DNA of 64,000 bases from Bacteroidia bacterium (GTDB lineage Bacteria; Bacteroidota; Ignavibacteria; SZUA-365). The notes below the pieces were generated by a model that did not search any database, had not been told where the DNA came from, and was given only the letters and a program-made list of their open reading frames with translations. Within the stretch, counting starts at the first letter, position 1. Each line of letters opens with the position of its first letter. Location: positions 2,591,131 to 2,655,130 of the forward strand of contig JAOSJT010000001.1 of the NCBI GenBank assembly GCA_027493955.1, given 5' to 3'. Below, piece by piece: positions 8,537 through 18,000 of the stretch. Both the position numbers and the translations under genes were made by a program.

Positions 8537-8807
8537 ACGCGAACTCGCGAGGTGTCTATGTGTACGTGATTATCGACCGCATAGTACAGGACAGCGAAAC
8601 AAATGTCAAGTGGTCACATATCGTTGCCCACGGGAACGACACCGCGTGGCATCCACAAGCTGAAACGCTCCGGAATTTTGGTAACGGATACAACGGTCGT
8701 ATTGCGATTTTCGTTTGCCTGCTCGCAATGCGGCGTCAGCGGCAGCGTGCAGGTGTTGTGTTCTCCCAGCCGGAATATTCACCCCCTCTCCACGGGTTTC
8801 GATACCA
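8537..8807. other. Intergenic region between ppk1 and the GGDEF gene
   Basis: The 8489-8807 gap is about 320 bases. It holds the GGDEF upstream region at its left end and otherwise no start with a ribosome site, no RNA gene and no clear hairpin terminator for ppk1. Confidence 0.45.
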
Positions 8808-11012
8808 CTAATCGTCGTCCAAGACCTCGCGCTCACGTGAAGCCACTTCCGCATAGCGAATAAAGGCCTCCTGGCTGTTCACACGAGGTTGTGCGGGGTC
8901 CACTACCGGACGCGCGTAACTGCCATCGGCACGCAGTTCGTACGATTTCACATTGTCCGCCAGGATCGTCGGCAGAATATGGTCGAGTATCCTGTCACTG
9001 ATCATGGGATCCTCCACCATGAACATCGCCTCGACGCGACGGTTGAGGTTTCGGGGCATCCAGTCCGCGCTGCTGCAGTAGATTTCCGGATTGTCGGCGT
9101 TTCCGAAAACGAACACCCGGCTATGCTCCAGAAAACGCCCCACAATGCTGCGCACGCGAATATTCTCGCTCAATCCCGGTACTCCCGGACGCAGACAGCA
9201 GATGCCGCGCACAATAAGATCAATCTGCACTCCGGCGATGGAGGCACGGTAGAGCGCCCGAATGATCTGCGCATCCACGAGCGCGTTCATCTTCGCGATG
9301 ATGCGCCCCGGTACACCCGCTTTTTGGAAATCGGCCTCACGCTGAATCAAGGCCAGCAGCTTCTGTCGCAAGGAAATGGGGGCGATGATGATTTTATTCC
9401 ATTCCGTTTGATGCGAGTAGCCGGTCAGATAATTGAAAAGTTCCGATGCCTCGAAAGCGAGGTCCTCGCGGCACGACAACAAACCGAAATCCGTGTAGAT
9501 GCGCGAGGTGATCTCGTTATAATTTCCCGTGCTCAAATGGACGTAGGTGCGCAGCGATCCCCTCTCCCTGCGCACGACCAGCGACAGCTTGCAGTGTGTT
9601 TTCAGGCCGATAATCCCGTACACGACGTGTACTCCGGCCTGCTCGAGCTGCCGGGCCCAGATGATGTTGTTCTCCTCATCGAAACGGGCTTTGAGTTCGA
9701 CGAAGGCGGTGACCTGCTTGCCGTTCTCCGCGGCGCGCGCAAGCGCACGCACAAGATTCGAGTCGCCATTCGTGCGGTACAGCGTTTGCTTGATCGCCAG
9801 CACCGTCGGATCGTCCGCCGCCGTCTCGATGAACTCGACGACGGAAGAGAAGGAATCGTAGGGATGATGGAAAAAGATATCTCTATCCTTGACACGCGTG
9901 AAAATATCCTGCGCCACGCGCAGTTCGCCGACGATACGCGGAGCGAAACGGGTATCCTTGAGATGCGGCAGCGGGAGGGCTGTCAGAGTCATAAAATCCG
10001 CGAGGTTCAGCGGACCGTCAACCAGGTAGATCTCCCGATCGGAAAGGTGCAGCGCGTTCTGGAGAATACGCAGCACCTTCGCCGGCATGCCGCTGTCCAC
10101 TTCCATGCGTACCACAGCTCCCCAGCGCCGGCGGCGAATCTGCTCCTCGATGGTCTTGAGCAAATCGGACGCTTCATCGTCGGCAATTTCCAGATCGGCG
10201 TTGCGTGTGACGCGAAAGCGATGGGAGTCTTTCACCGACAGCCCCGGAAACAACGCGTTCGCGTTGGCGGCAATCACCTCGCCCAGCAGAACGTAATGAT
10301 ACCCGTCCGAACGCCCCGGTATCGAGACGAGGCGTGGCACGACAGGCGGCACCTGCACCACGGCGATACGCTCCTGCGAAGTGATGGAATCCACCACGGT
10401 CAAAATCAGATTGAGCGAGCGGTTGATCAGATGCGGGAAGGGATGCCCCGGATCGATAGCCAGCGGTGAGAGCACCGGGAAGACCTGATCAATGAAATAC
10501 TTCTCACACCACTCCCGCGATGCGGAGTCCAGATCTTCGTAGGCATGCAGAAATACGCCTTCACGCTCCAGTCCCGAAAGAATATCGCCGGTAAAGCAAT
10601 CCGACATGGCCTTGTTCATGCGGCAGACCTGCACCCGAATGGCGTTAATGGTCTCCTCGGCCGTCATGCCGTCGGACGGCAGGTCCGTCACACCCAGTTC
10701 GATCTGTTGCTTGAGCCCTGCCACGCGAATCATGAAAAATTCATCGAGATTCGCGGCAGTGATGGCGATGAATTTCAGTCGCTCTAAAAGCGGTACGGCG
10801 GGATCCAGCGCCTCGTTGAGCACGCGCCAGTTGAAATCCAGCCAGCTCAACTCGCGGTTGAAATACGCCTCCGGGGAGTATAGATCCACGGGGTGAAAAG
10901 CCGGAATGACCGCCTCATCCGCCCTGAATTCGCGATCACGATCCATGGAAGCACTGTCCTGCGCTCGCATGTGAATCTCGTGAATACTGCCGCTCGTCTT
11001 CGCTTCGCTCAT
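8808..11012 (-). CDS. ppk1: Polyphosphate kinase 1
   Basis: Ppk1 makes inorganic polyphosphate from ATP. The N-terminal domain is recognisable from YFNRELSWLDFNWRVLNEA and LDEFFMIRVAGLKQQ. The catalytic half carries the phospholipase D-like folds: HHPYDSF, KQTLYRTNGDSNLVRALARA, the autophosphorylated histidine in GLKTHCKLSLVVRRE, and HLSTGNYNEITSRIYTD. The protein is slightly longer than the E. coli enzyme because of an N-terminal extension. The start is uncertain: candidate ATGs are at 11066, 11012, 10970 and 10946, none with a strong ribosome site, and homology begins only about 60 residues in. No exopolyphosphatase or ppk2 gene adjoins it, so it appears monocistronic. Confidence 0.95.
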   Translation of the reverse strand: MSEAKTSGSIHEIHMRAQDSASMDRDREFRADEAVIPAFHPVDLYSPEAYFNRELSWLDFNWRVLNEALDPAVPLLERLKFIAITAANLDEFFMIRVAGLKQQIELGVTDLPSDGMTAEETINAIRVQVCRMNKAMSDCFTGDILSGLEREGVFLHAYEDLDSASREWCEKYFIDQVFPVLSPLAIDPGHPFPHLINRSLNLILTVVDSITSQERIAVVQVPPVVPRLVSIPGRSDGYHYVLLGEVIAANANALFPGLSVKDSHRFRVTRNADLEIADDEASDLLKTIEEQIRRRRWGAVVRMEVDSGMPAKVLRILQNALHLSDREIYLVDGPLNLADFMTLTALPLPHLKDTRFAPRIVGELRVAQDIFTRVKDRDIFFHHPYDSFSSVVEFIETAADDPTVLAIKQTLYRTNGDSNLVRALARAAENGKQVTAFVELKARFDEENNIIWARQLEQAGVHVVYGIIGLKTHCKLSLVVRRERGSLRTYVHLSTGNYNEITSRIYTDFGLLSCREDLAFEASELFNYLTGYSHQTEWNKIIIAPISLRQKLLALIQREADFQKAGVPGRIIAKMNALVDAQIIRALYRASIAGVQIDLIVRGICCLRPGVPGLSENIRVRSIVGRFLEHSRVFVFGNADNPEIYCSSADWMPRNLNRRVEAMFMVEDPMISDRILDHILPTILADNVKSYELRADGSYARPVVDPAQPRVNSQEAFIRYAEVASREREVLDDD

Positions 11013-11149
11013 GTATTGTGCATCCAATAGATTGTAATCCACAAAATTATGCAATTTCCACGCCATTTGCAGGGTAAATCGGTTAGGATTCTGTTAGCGC
11101 GATGCATAGCTCTCCGCTGCCGTAGCCGGTACTCTCGTGGTGATGGCGA

Positions 11150-11281
11150 AAAAGAAAGAAGGTGAAAGGGTGAAAGGGATGGGATCGAGTCGCTCCCAAA
11201 TCCACAGAGTATCATTTCACCGCGGCGACTCTACCCCCTTCGGCACTCAACCTTTTCACCCTTTTTCCCTTTTACCTTTTT
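11150..11281. repeat. Inverted pair of GGGTGAA-type heptad repeats upstream of lpxC-fabZ
   Basis: 11150-11182 is rich in GGTGAAAGGG and 11251-11281 in its complement (CCTTTTCACCC, CCCTTTTACC), so the two arms could fold around a loop of about 70 bases. The same short motifs recur at 13731-13850 and 55345-55430. The rest of the 11067-11425 gap holds no gene that I can see. Confidence 0.6.
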
Positions 11282-11425
11282 ACGAGCCTGAGATCGGCGC
11301 ACGCAGCCGGCAAATTCCGTAAAATCGTCCATCGTACCTCGCACATCGTCATTCGATTGTTTTTTCGCATTTTTCTGGCGAATTTACATGGATATATTCT
11401 GTAACGTCACTATTCCATCGAAAAC

Positions 11426-12841
11426 ATGCTCGTTCACCAATGCACCATAGAAGAACCGGTTTCCTACTCGGGAACAGGTTTGCATACAGGCGCCCAGTGC
11501 ACCATCACTTTCAAACCGGCACCTGAAAACCACGGTATCCGCTTCGTGCGTACCGACCTGGGAGGCAATCCGGAGATTCCCGCCATCGTGGACTATGTGG
11601 TGGACGTGTCCCGCGGCACCACTCTGGGTCACGGTGATATCAAGGTGTACACGGTGGAGCATGTGCTCGCCGCGGTCGCGGGGATGCAAATTGACAATCT
11701 CATCATCGAAATCGACGGTATCGAACCCCCGGTGGGCGATGGCAGCGCCATGCCCTTCGTCGAAGCCCTGCAGCGCGCGGGCATCAGAAAGCAGGAAGCA
11801 CCGAAAGACTATCTGATCATCGACCGAACGATTCAGTTCTCCAACCCCGACAAGGAAGTGGACATCGTGGCCCTGCCGCTGGACGACTTCCGCATGACGG
11901 TGATGGTGGACTATAAAAACCCTGCCCTCGGAAGCCAGCACACCGGCATGTTCAATCTCGAGGAATTCGTGTCCGAGTTCGCTTCCTCGCGCACCTTCTG
12001 CTTCCTCACCGAAGTGGAAATGCTGCACGACGCCGGCCTCATCAAAGGCGGCAGTCTCGACAACGCGGTGGTGATTGTAGACCGCGATGTGAACGCGGAT
12101 GATCTGGAAGCGATCAGCGAAAAGCTCAAGCTGGACCGTACCATGCATCTCAACGACCACGGCTTCCTGAACGATATCACGCTGCGCTACAAGAACGAAC
12201 CGGCGCGCCACAAGCTTCTCGATCTGCTCGGCGATTTGACGCTGGTGGGCGTCCCGCTCAAGGCCCAAATTCTGGCTGCGCGTCCCGGACATGCGAGCAA
12301 CGTGGAATTCGCGAAAATGATTCGCAAGCTCTATCTCGAAAAACGCCTGGTGAAAAAATATCAGCTCGAGAAAAAGCAGGGCGTGGTGCTGGACGTCAAC
12401 GCCATCGCGGATATACTCCCCCACCGCTACCCCTTCCTGCTCGTGGACAGAATCGTCAGTCTCGAACTGGATAAAAAAATCGTCGGCCTGAAAAACGTGA
12501 CCATGAACGAGCAGTTTTTCAACGGGCATTTCCCCGGCAAACCGGTTATGCCCGGTGTTCTCATCATCGAAGCCATGGCGCAGTGCGGCGGCATACTCAT
12601 GCTCAACAGCATCGGCGATCCGAAAGAAAAACTCGCGCTGTTCTCCACCATCGACAACGCTAAATTCCGCAAGCCGGTGGTGCCGGGCGATCAGCTCGTC
12701 ATGGAAGTCGAGATGATGAACCGCCGCAGAAATCTCATTCAGATCCGCGGTAAGGCCTACGTGGACGGCGACCTCGTCGCCGAAGCGGATATGATGGCCG
12801 CCGTCATTGACAAAAACGGCAGCAAAGCGAAAAGCGAATAA
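11426..12841 (+). CDS. lpxC/fabZ: Bifunctional LpxC-FabZ: UDP-3-O-acyl-GlcNAc deacetylase and hydroxyacyl-ACP dehydratase
   Basis: The 471-residue fusion joins two enzymes that act at the branch between lipid A and fatty acid synthesis. Residues 1 to about 305 are LpxC, the zinc deacetylase that commits to lipid A: the first zinc ligand is His79 in YTVEHVLAAVAG, and the second site is in RHKLLDLLGDLTLVG. Residues about 315-471 are FabZ, with catalytic His333 in LPHRYPFLLVD and the glutamate region in FNGHFPGKPVMPGVLIIEAM. This fusion is typical of Bacteroidota/Chlorobi and is a strong taxonomic hint. lpxA follows after 34 bases, so the two form an operon. Confidence 0.97.
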   Translation: MLVHQCTIEEPVSYSGTGLHTGAQCTITFKPAPENHGIRFVRTDLGGNPEIPAIVDYVVDVSRGTTLGHGDIKVYTVEHVLAAVAGMQIDNLIIEIDGIEPPVGDGSAMPFVEALQRAGIRKQEAPKDYLIIDRTIQFSNPDKEVDIVALPLDDFRMTVMVDYKNPALGSQHTGMFNLEEFVSEFASSRTFCFLTEVEMLHDAGLIKGGSLDNAVVIVDRDVNADDLEAISEKLKLDRTMHLNDHGFLNDITLRYKNEPARHKLLDLLGDLTLVGVPLKAQILAARPGHASNVEFAKMIRKLYLEKRLVKKYQLEKKQGVVLDVNAIADILPHRYPFLLVDRIVSLELDKKIVGLKNVTMNEQFFNGHFPGKPVMPGVLIIEAMAQCGGILMLNSIGDPKEKLALFSTIDNAKFRKPVVPGDQLVMEVEMMNRRRNLIQIRGKAYVDGDLVAEADMMAAVIDKNGSKAKSE

Positions 12842-12875
12842 CAGACCACTTCACCAGTTCCGGACAGCGACGCAC

Positions 12876-13661
12876 ATGCCCACCATACACCCGACAGCCA
12901 TCGTCAATCCCGCGGCGGAACTCGCCGATACCGTCACCATCGGTCCCTACGCCATCATCGAAGCGGACGTACGCATAGGCGAAGGCACCAGCATCGGGCC
13001 GCATTGTCTCGTGGACAACGGCGCGCGCATCGGCAGCAACTGTACCATCCATCAGGGCACCGTGGTCGGCACGCCTCCGCAGGACCTGAAATACGCCGGC
13101 GAGAAAACGGAGCTGTTCATCGGCGATAATTGTACCATCCGTGAATACTGCACGCTGAACCGCGCCACCACGCATTCGTGGAAAACCGTCATCGGCAGCA
13201 ATTGCCTCTTCATGGCCTGGGTGCATGTAGCGCACGACTGCATCGTGGGCGACAACATCATCATCGCGAACTCGACGAGCATGGGCGGCCATTGCGTGAT
13301 CGGCGACAATGCGATCATCGGCGGCCTGACCGGCATTCATCAGTTCAGCCACATCGGTGCGCATGTGATGATCGCTTCCAGTTCCCGTATCGTCAAGGAC
13401 ATTCCGCCATACATACTTGCCGGCGGTACGCCGACACGGTATGAGGGACTCAACTCCATCGGCCTCCGCCGCCGCGGGTTCTCGCGCGAGACGCTGGATC
13501 TGCTCGAACAAACCTACGCCGCCATCTATTTCAAAGGCATGAATGTCAGCCAGGGTGTACAGTGGGTGAAGGACAACCTTCCGGCCATACCGGAAGTAAC
13601 CGCCGTACTGGATTTCATCGCGGGAAGCAACCGCGGCATTATCAGAGGAACGCGCAACTAG
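12876..13661 (+). CDS. lpxA: UDP-N-acetylglucosamine acyltransferase LpxA
   Basis: This 261-residue protein catalyses the first acylation of lipid A synthesis in the cytosol. The N-terminal two thirds is a left-handed beta-helix of hexapeptide repeats (IHPTAIVNPAAELADTVTIG and on), with the catalytic histidine region in HVAHDCIVGDN. The C-terminal helical domain includes GLRRRGFSRETLDLLEQ. I chose the ATG at 12876 because the conserved 'IHPTAIV' follows directly; a longer frame from 12807 overlaps fabZ and adds unrelated residues. Confidence 0.96.
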   Translation: MPTIHPTAIVNPAAELADTVTIGPYAIIEADVRIGEGTSIGPHCLVDNGARIGSNCTIHQGTVVGTPPQDLKYAGEKTELFIGDNCTIREYCTLNRATTHSWKTVIGSNCLFMAWVHVAHDCIVGDNIIIANSTSMGGHCVIGDNAIIGGLTGIHQFSHIGAHVMIASSSRIVKDIPPYILAGGTPTRYEGLNSIGLRRRGFSRETLDLLEQTYAAIYFKGMNVSQGVQWVKDNLPAIPEVTAVLDFIAGSNRGIIRGTRN

Positions 13662-13730
13662 TCTGTGCTTCCCGCGGCGGCATGCACAGACCTTTGCGCT
13701 GAACCACGCCGACCGTTCGCTTCGACGAAT

Positions 13731-13850
13731 CCTTTCACCTTTCACCTTTTCTCCTTTTCACCTTTTCTCCTTTTCACCTTTTCTCCTTTTCACCATTTCT
13801 CCTTTTCACCATTTCACTCGACCCCTTTACTCTTCACCCTTAACTTTTCT
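13731..13850. repeat. 16-bp tandem repeat (CACCTTTTCTCCTTTT)
   Basis: Between lpxA and the oxidoreductase gene a pyrimidine-rich block repeats CACCTTTTCTCCTTTT about four to five times (clearest at 13744-13812), with degenerate units on both sides. It belongs to the same sequence family as the GGGTGAA heptads elsewhere in the window, read from the other strand. Confidence 0.75.
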
Positions 13851-13864
13851 ACTGGAAGCACCTC

Positions 13865-14854
13865 ATGGCACTCACTGTCGGCGTCGCTGGTCTCGGTCAT
13901 CTCGGTTCTCTTCATGCGAAAATGCTCAGCACGGCTGAAGGGGCTTCGCTGACCGCCGTCTTCGACAGCAACGCCGATCGTTGCGCCGAAATCGCCAAGC
14001 TCTACGGTGCGCGCGCCTGTTCATCGCTGGAAGAATTGCTTAACCATGTTGACGCCGTGAGCATCGCCACGCCGACATCCAATCACTTCGACACGGCCGC
14101 CCGCGCCATACACGCGGGAAAACACGTGTTCCTCGAAAAGCCCATCACCGAGGCGGTGCAGCAGGCCCGCGAGCTCAACGCGATGGCGGACGAGCGCGGC
14201 GTAATCATACAGGTGGGACACATCGAGCGTTTCAATCCCGCCATTGTCGCGCTGGACACGCTGGAACTTGCTCCGCTCTTCATCGAGTCGCACCGTCTGG
14301 CGCAGTTCAATCCCCGCGGCACCGATGTCGCCGTGGTGCTGGATCTGATGATACACGATATCGACATCATACTCGCGCTGGTGAAAAGCGAGGTCACCAG
14401 CATCGATGCCAGCGGACTTGCCGTCGTATCCGACACCGCCGACATAGCCAACGCGCGGCTGAAATTCGCCAATGGCTGCGTCGCCAATATCACCGCCAGC
14501 CGCATCTCGCAGAACCGCATGCGCAAGATGCGTCTCTTCCAGCGCAGCGCCTATATCTCCATCGATTTCCTCGCCGGTCAGAGCGAGGTGTTCCGTCTCG
14601 TGGACGCCGACGCCGACGTCACGCCCACCTACATGCTCGGCATGATCGAGCAGGGTAAGGTCCGGCGCAATATCATTTTCGAGCAGCCCCCCGCGCCGCA
14701 GGACCACAATCCCCTCAAATACGAACTACAGCTCTTCGTCAATGCCGCACGCAGCGGCACGCGTCCCATTGTGGACGGCTACGCCGCGCAGCAGGCGTTG
14801 GAGGTGGCTGAGGAGATTGTGCGGATGATAAACGGACAAACAGCGCAGAGCTGA
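13865..14854 (+). CDS. Gfo/Idh/MocA-family oxidoreductase, possibly GnnA-like
   Basis: The 329-residue protein has an N-terminal Rossmann fold (GVAGLGHLGSLHAKML, residues about 4-19), the family EKP motif in HVFLEKPITEA and the downstream D-x-M-I-H-D-I-D segment that positions sugar substrate and catalytic His. It therefore oxidises a sugar or sugar nucleotide with NAD(P). It lies 200 bases after lpxA on the same strand. In bacteria that make 2,3-diamino-glucose lipid A, the dehydrogenase GnnA belongs to this family and is encoded beside lpxA, so GnnA is a reasonable guess. The partner aminotransferase GnnB is not in the window, which keeps the specific assignment open. Confidence 0.8.
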   Translation: MALTVGVAGLGHLGSLHAKMLSTAEGASLTAVFDSNADRCAEIAKLYGARACSSLEELLNHVDAVSIATPTSNHFDTAARAIHAGKHVFLEKPITEAVQQARELNAMADERGVIIQVGHIERFNPAIVALDTLELAPLFIESHRLAQFNPRGTDVAVVLDLMIHDIDIILALVKSEVTSIDASGLAVVSDTADIANARLKFANGCVANITASRISQNRMRKMRLFQRSAYISIDFLAGQSEVFRLVDADADVTPTYMLGMIEQGKVRRNIIFEQPPAPQDHNPLKYELQLFVNAARSGTRPIVDGYAAQQALEVAEEIVRMINGQTAQS

Positions 14855-15002
14855 GAGCTGCCCGTTTCTCCGCAGATACGAACTGCTGCTCGTATTGCCC
14901 TCAGGCACCGCCTGTTGCTTTCCTGAGCAACCATACTCGCCTGTACCAACGGCTGTGCCATTCTCGCATGATGCTTCAGTAGGTATGCAATCGTCCGTAC
15001 AA
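14855..15002. other. Convergent intergenic region with diverged repeat copies
   Basis: No gene is seen. 14842-14895 (GAGCTGAGAGCTGC, then CGAACTGCTGCTC) resembles the AGAGC-type elements at 43 kb, and 14945-14985 (CAACGGCTGTGCCATTCTCG) is a diverged single copy of the 62-bp repeat found at 25.1 kb. Both sit just beyond the terminator of the first giant gene. Confidence 0.5.
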
Positions 15003-15030
15003 CAAAGGCCGCCCGATCGGGCGGCCTTTG
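15003..15030 (-). terminator. Terminator of giant T9SS gene 1
   Basis: A perfect 28-base palindrome (CAAAGGCCGCCC with GATC in the centre) lies 25 bases beyond the stop codon of the minus-strand gene at 15055. It can form a 12-bp stem with a GATC loop, followed by TTGT on the transcribed strand. The same hairpin recurs after paralogues 2 and 3. Confidence 0.85.
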
Positions 15031-15054
15031 AATGAGTCGGGTTGAACGTGGTGC

Positions 15055-18000
15055 TTACTTCGACAGCACCATCTGTATTGTCTTGTTGTACTCGCCCGCA
15101 ATCATGCGGCAAACGTATGTGCCCGAAGGTAGCGCACTGGCATCGAAGCTGATCGTGTAGCGGCCTTGCGGCAGCACATCGTTGACCAGCTCGCCGACTT
15201 CCATGCCGAGACTGTTGTACACCACGAGGCGCACCGCACGCTCCTCGGCCACCGTGAAGCTCACACTGGTCGAGGGATTGAACGGATTCGGGTAGTTCTG
15301 CTCGAGACCGAAAACGGTCGGCAACGCGTCGCCCGGCTTGCCCATCATGTACGACTGCGCAAGCGCGATATTGCCCGTGCTGCTCGTCGGATTCAGATCG
15401 AACACCGTCACCAGATTGTTGACCGGATCGGAGGCCGAGCTGGTGCCCATGATCGGATCTTCCCACTGACCCAGGGCTACCGCCTGACGCACGCCGTGCA
15501 ACTGGTTACGGTCGGCTATCATCGCCGCTTCCTGATCGGCATACGGGAAGGTGATGTTCGCCGTCCACCAACCGCTGCCCGTGGTCGTGATCTGCCAGTA
15601 GCGCTTCACGTACAGCATGCGCGCAAGGTTCTGCGGCAACTGATACGGGTACACGCGAATGGTCATACCGCTGATCGAACCGCTCGTCACCTCCACCGAG
15701 GCGATCGGATTGCCCGTGCCGCTCGCGGTGAAGTTGTAGGTGTTGCCCGGGTTGAGTCCGTTCAGCGTCGCTTCCTCGAACTGCGTGCCGCTCTTCGTGC
15801 CGGAGTTCACCACGCGCAACTCCACGTCGATGTTCAGCGGTTCGTTGGTCGCGATCAAACCGCTCGATGGCGGCGGGAAATCGTCGTTGAACAGAATACC
15901 GTAGAAGGTGATCTGCCCCGTGTGCAGACCCGGAGCCAGGCCGTTCGGATTGATGGTCAGCGTGAAGTCCTGGAACTGCCGCGGACGCGGCGGGGTGAAG
16001 TTGTACCCCTGCATCGTCGGTTCCGGCGTCGCCTTCGTCAGCGTGATCCACGGGGTGTTCGTTTCCACATCCCAGAGGAAGTCGCCCTGGAAGCCGTAAA
16101 TGTTCGTCATCGACGCAACCTGATACGTCCGGTTGATCAGTCCCGGCGCCTTATACGTGGCCGTGAACTGCAGTTTCCGCGAGCTGTTGTCAATGAAGGT
16201 GATCAAGGGATCGCCGGGGATGCCGAACCCAATTTTCGGCGGCGGCGAGGGATTGTCGTCCAGCACGATGTCGTCTATCACCACCGCACCGGCACCGGCA
16301 TTGCTCGTGACGCGGAAGCCGATGTAGTACATTCCCGCCTGATTCGGGGTATTGAAGTACGGATCCAGGCCGCCCGCAAGCTGCTTGGCCGTCATGAAGC
16401 CGGTGTTGGTGAAGTTCGCGAACGTGGCGAAGGTGGTCATCGAGCCCGGATCGGGGCTCATGCCATAGGCCACTTCCACGCGCTGCGGGGCGCCGCTGAC
16501 GGATTTCATATTGAACGCTATCCGATAGCTGGCCTCGGCGAGCAAGGTCGCACCGGGAGTGAACACCCAGTCGTCGGCTGTCTGCGTGTCACCCGGATAC
16601 TCGAGCGCATGCGTGCCGCCGCTGCCGACACCGTTGGCCACCGCCCAGGTGGCGGCACCGCCGGCGTTGTTCACCGACCAGTCGTAGTCGAGATAGCCCG
16701 GATCGTCGCTGAAATCCGGCACAAGCATGCTGTTGAAATCCTCGCGTCCGTGGATTTTCTGATTGTCGATGCGCCGTGTGTCGCTGCCCGCGTTGTCGGT
16801 TACATCGCCATCCAAAGCCCAGAACACTTTGACAAACACCGGTTGTCCCGCACTGGGCGCGAGGCCTGTCACCTTTTGATTGAAACTCACCACGGCCTTG
16901 CGGTTGCTCCAGGTCGGATTGAAGGTCTGCTGTACGCCGTCAAACTCGCTTACCGGCATGCTTCCCAGTTTGTAGGTGATGCTGATGCCTCCCGGCGCGG
17001 CCTCGCGACCAACGCTTTCAAGCACCACATCCACGGAATGCATCGCTGCACCTTCCATACGCGACCATTTCGCGTCCGCATAGTTCAAACGCACGTCCGA
17101 CACAGCGACGTCGTACGTTGGAGGCGGTTCGGGATACTCATCGGCCCCGATGCAGGGATTCGGACCGCGCAGATCGCCGTCGAAGTCGTCGGTGATTCCG
17201 GGGAAGGAGATACCCGCGAGATAGCCGACATCGGAGGTGCTGTGCAGATCGGTCGCACTGACGAACCAGGGATTACCGTACACCGAATTCTGATGGAAAC
17301 CGGACACGGCGGCTTGCATTGCTGCGAAAGACGTATAGCTGACGCCGTCCCATCGGTATGTGTCGGACCCCGTCCCGAAACGATACCAGCCGTTGTAGTC
17401 GAACAGACTGTGCGATGCGCCCGATCCGCTTGTGTAGTTGTAGAGCGCGTAGAACGTCCCGTTGCCCTCCAGTACCACCCAATTGTTCGCGAACTTGTTG
17501 TCGTAACTGCCGGACTCGCCATACTGGTAGAGACCATACGCCGTACCGGTCGTCTTCAGGAATACCGAGTTGTACACACAGTCCGTATAGCGCGGGTAAC
17601 TGACGTAGAGGCCGTAGTTCGTGGAGGTGCCATTCGTCGCGCCCATGTTGTTGTACACTTTTGCGCGATTGCCCGTCGAGGCGTAATAGTAGTTCGGACG
17701 ATAAATGTACAATGGGGAATACGCCGCGAAACCGTAATTATAACTGATCTCCGGACCGTCGTTCGGATAGTAGATGTAGTACGCGTATCCGGAGCTCGTA
17801 GTGAAGGTCCCGCTCGTGCGTTGAACGGAGCGATTGCTCTTGACCACGAGTTGACCACCGACGTAGTACAGATACATTCCGTAGTAGTACCAGTCGGTGA
17901 CTGTGTTGTTGATGAACTGATTTCCGACCGCGGTGGTGTAATCGGTGGTTGACGAGCCATTCCAGCGGATGCCGTAATACCCACCGATGATATTGTTGTC

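Noticed and set aside
8889-10469. A 526-codon plus-strand frame opposite ppk1
   Set aside because: It lies wholly within the antisense of a certain polyphosphate kinase gene and shows no family features.
15166-17952. A 928-codon open frame on the plus strand opposite giant gene 1
   Set aside because: It is an antisense shadow: its translation is Arg/His/Gly-rich with no motif or ribosome site, and the minus-strand protein has a signal peptide, recognisable domains and conserved paralogues. The same applies to the plus-strand frames at 19900-21177 and 25344-27377.
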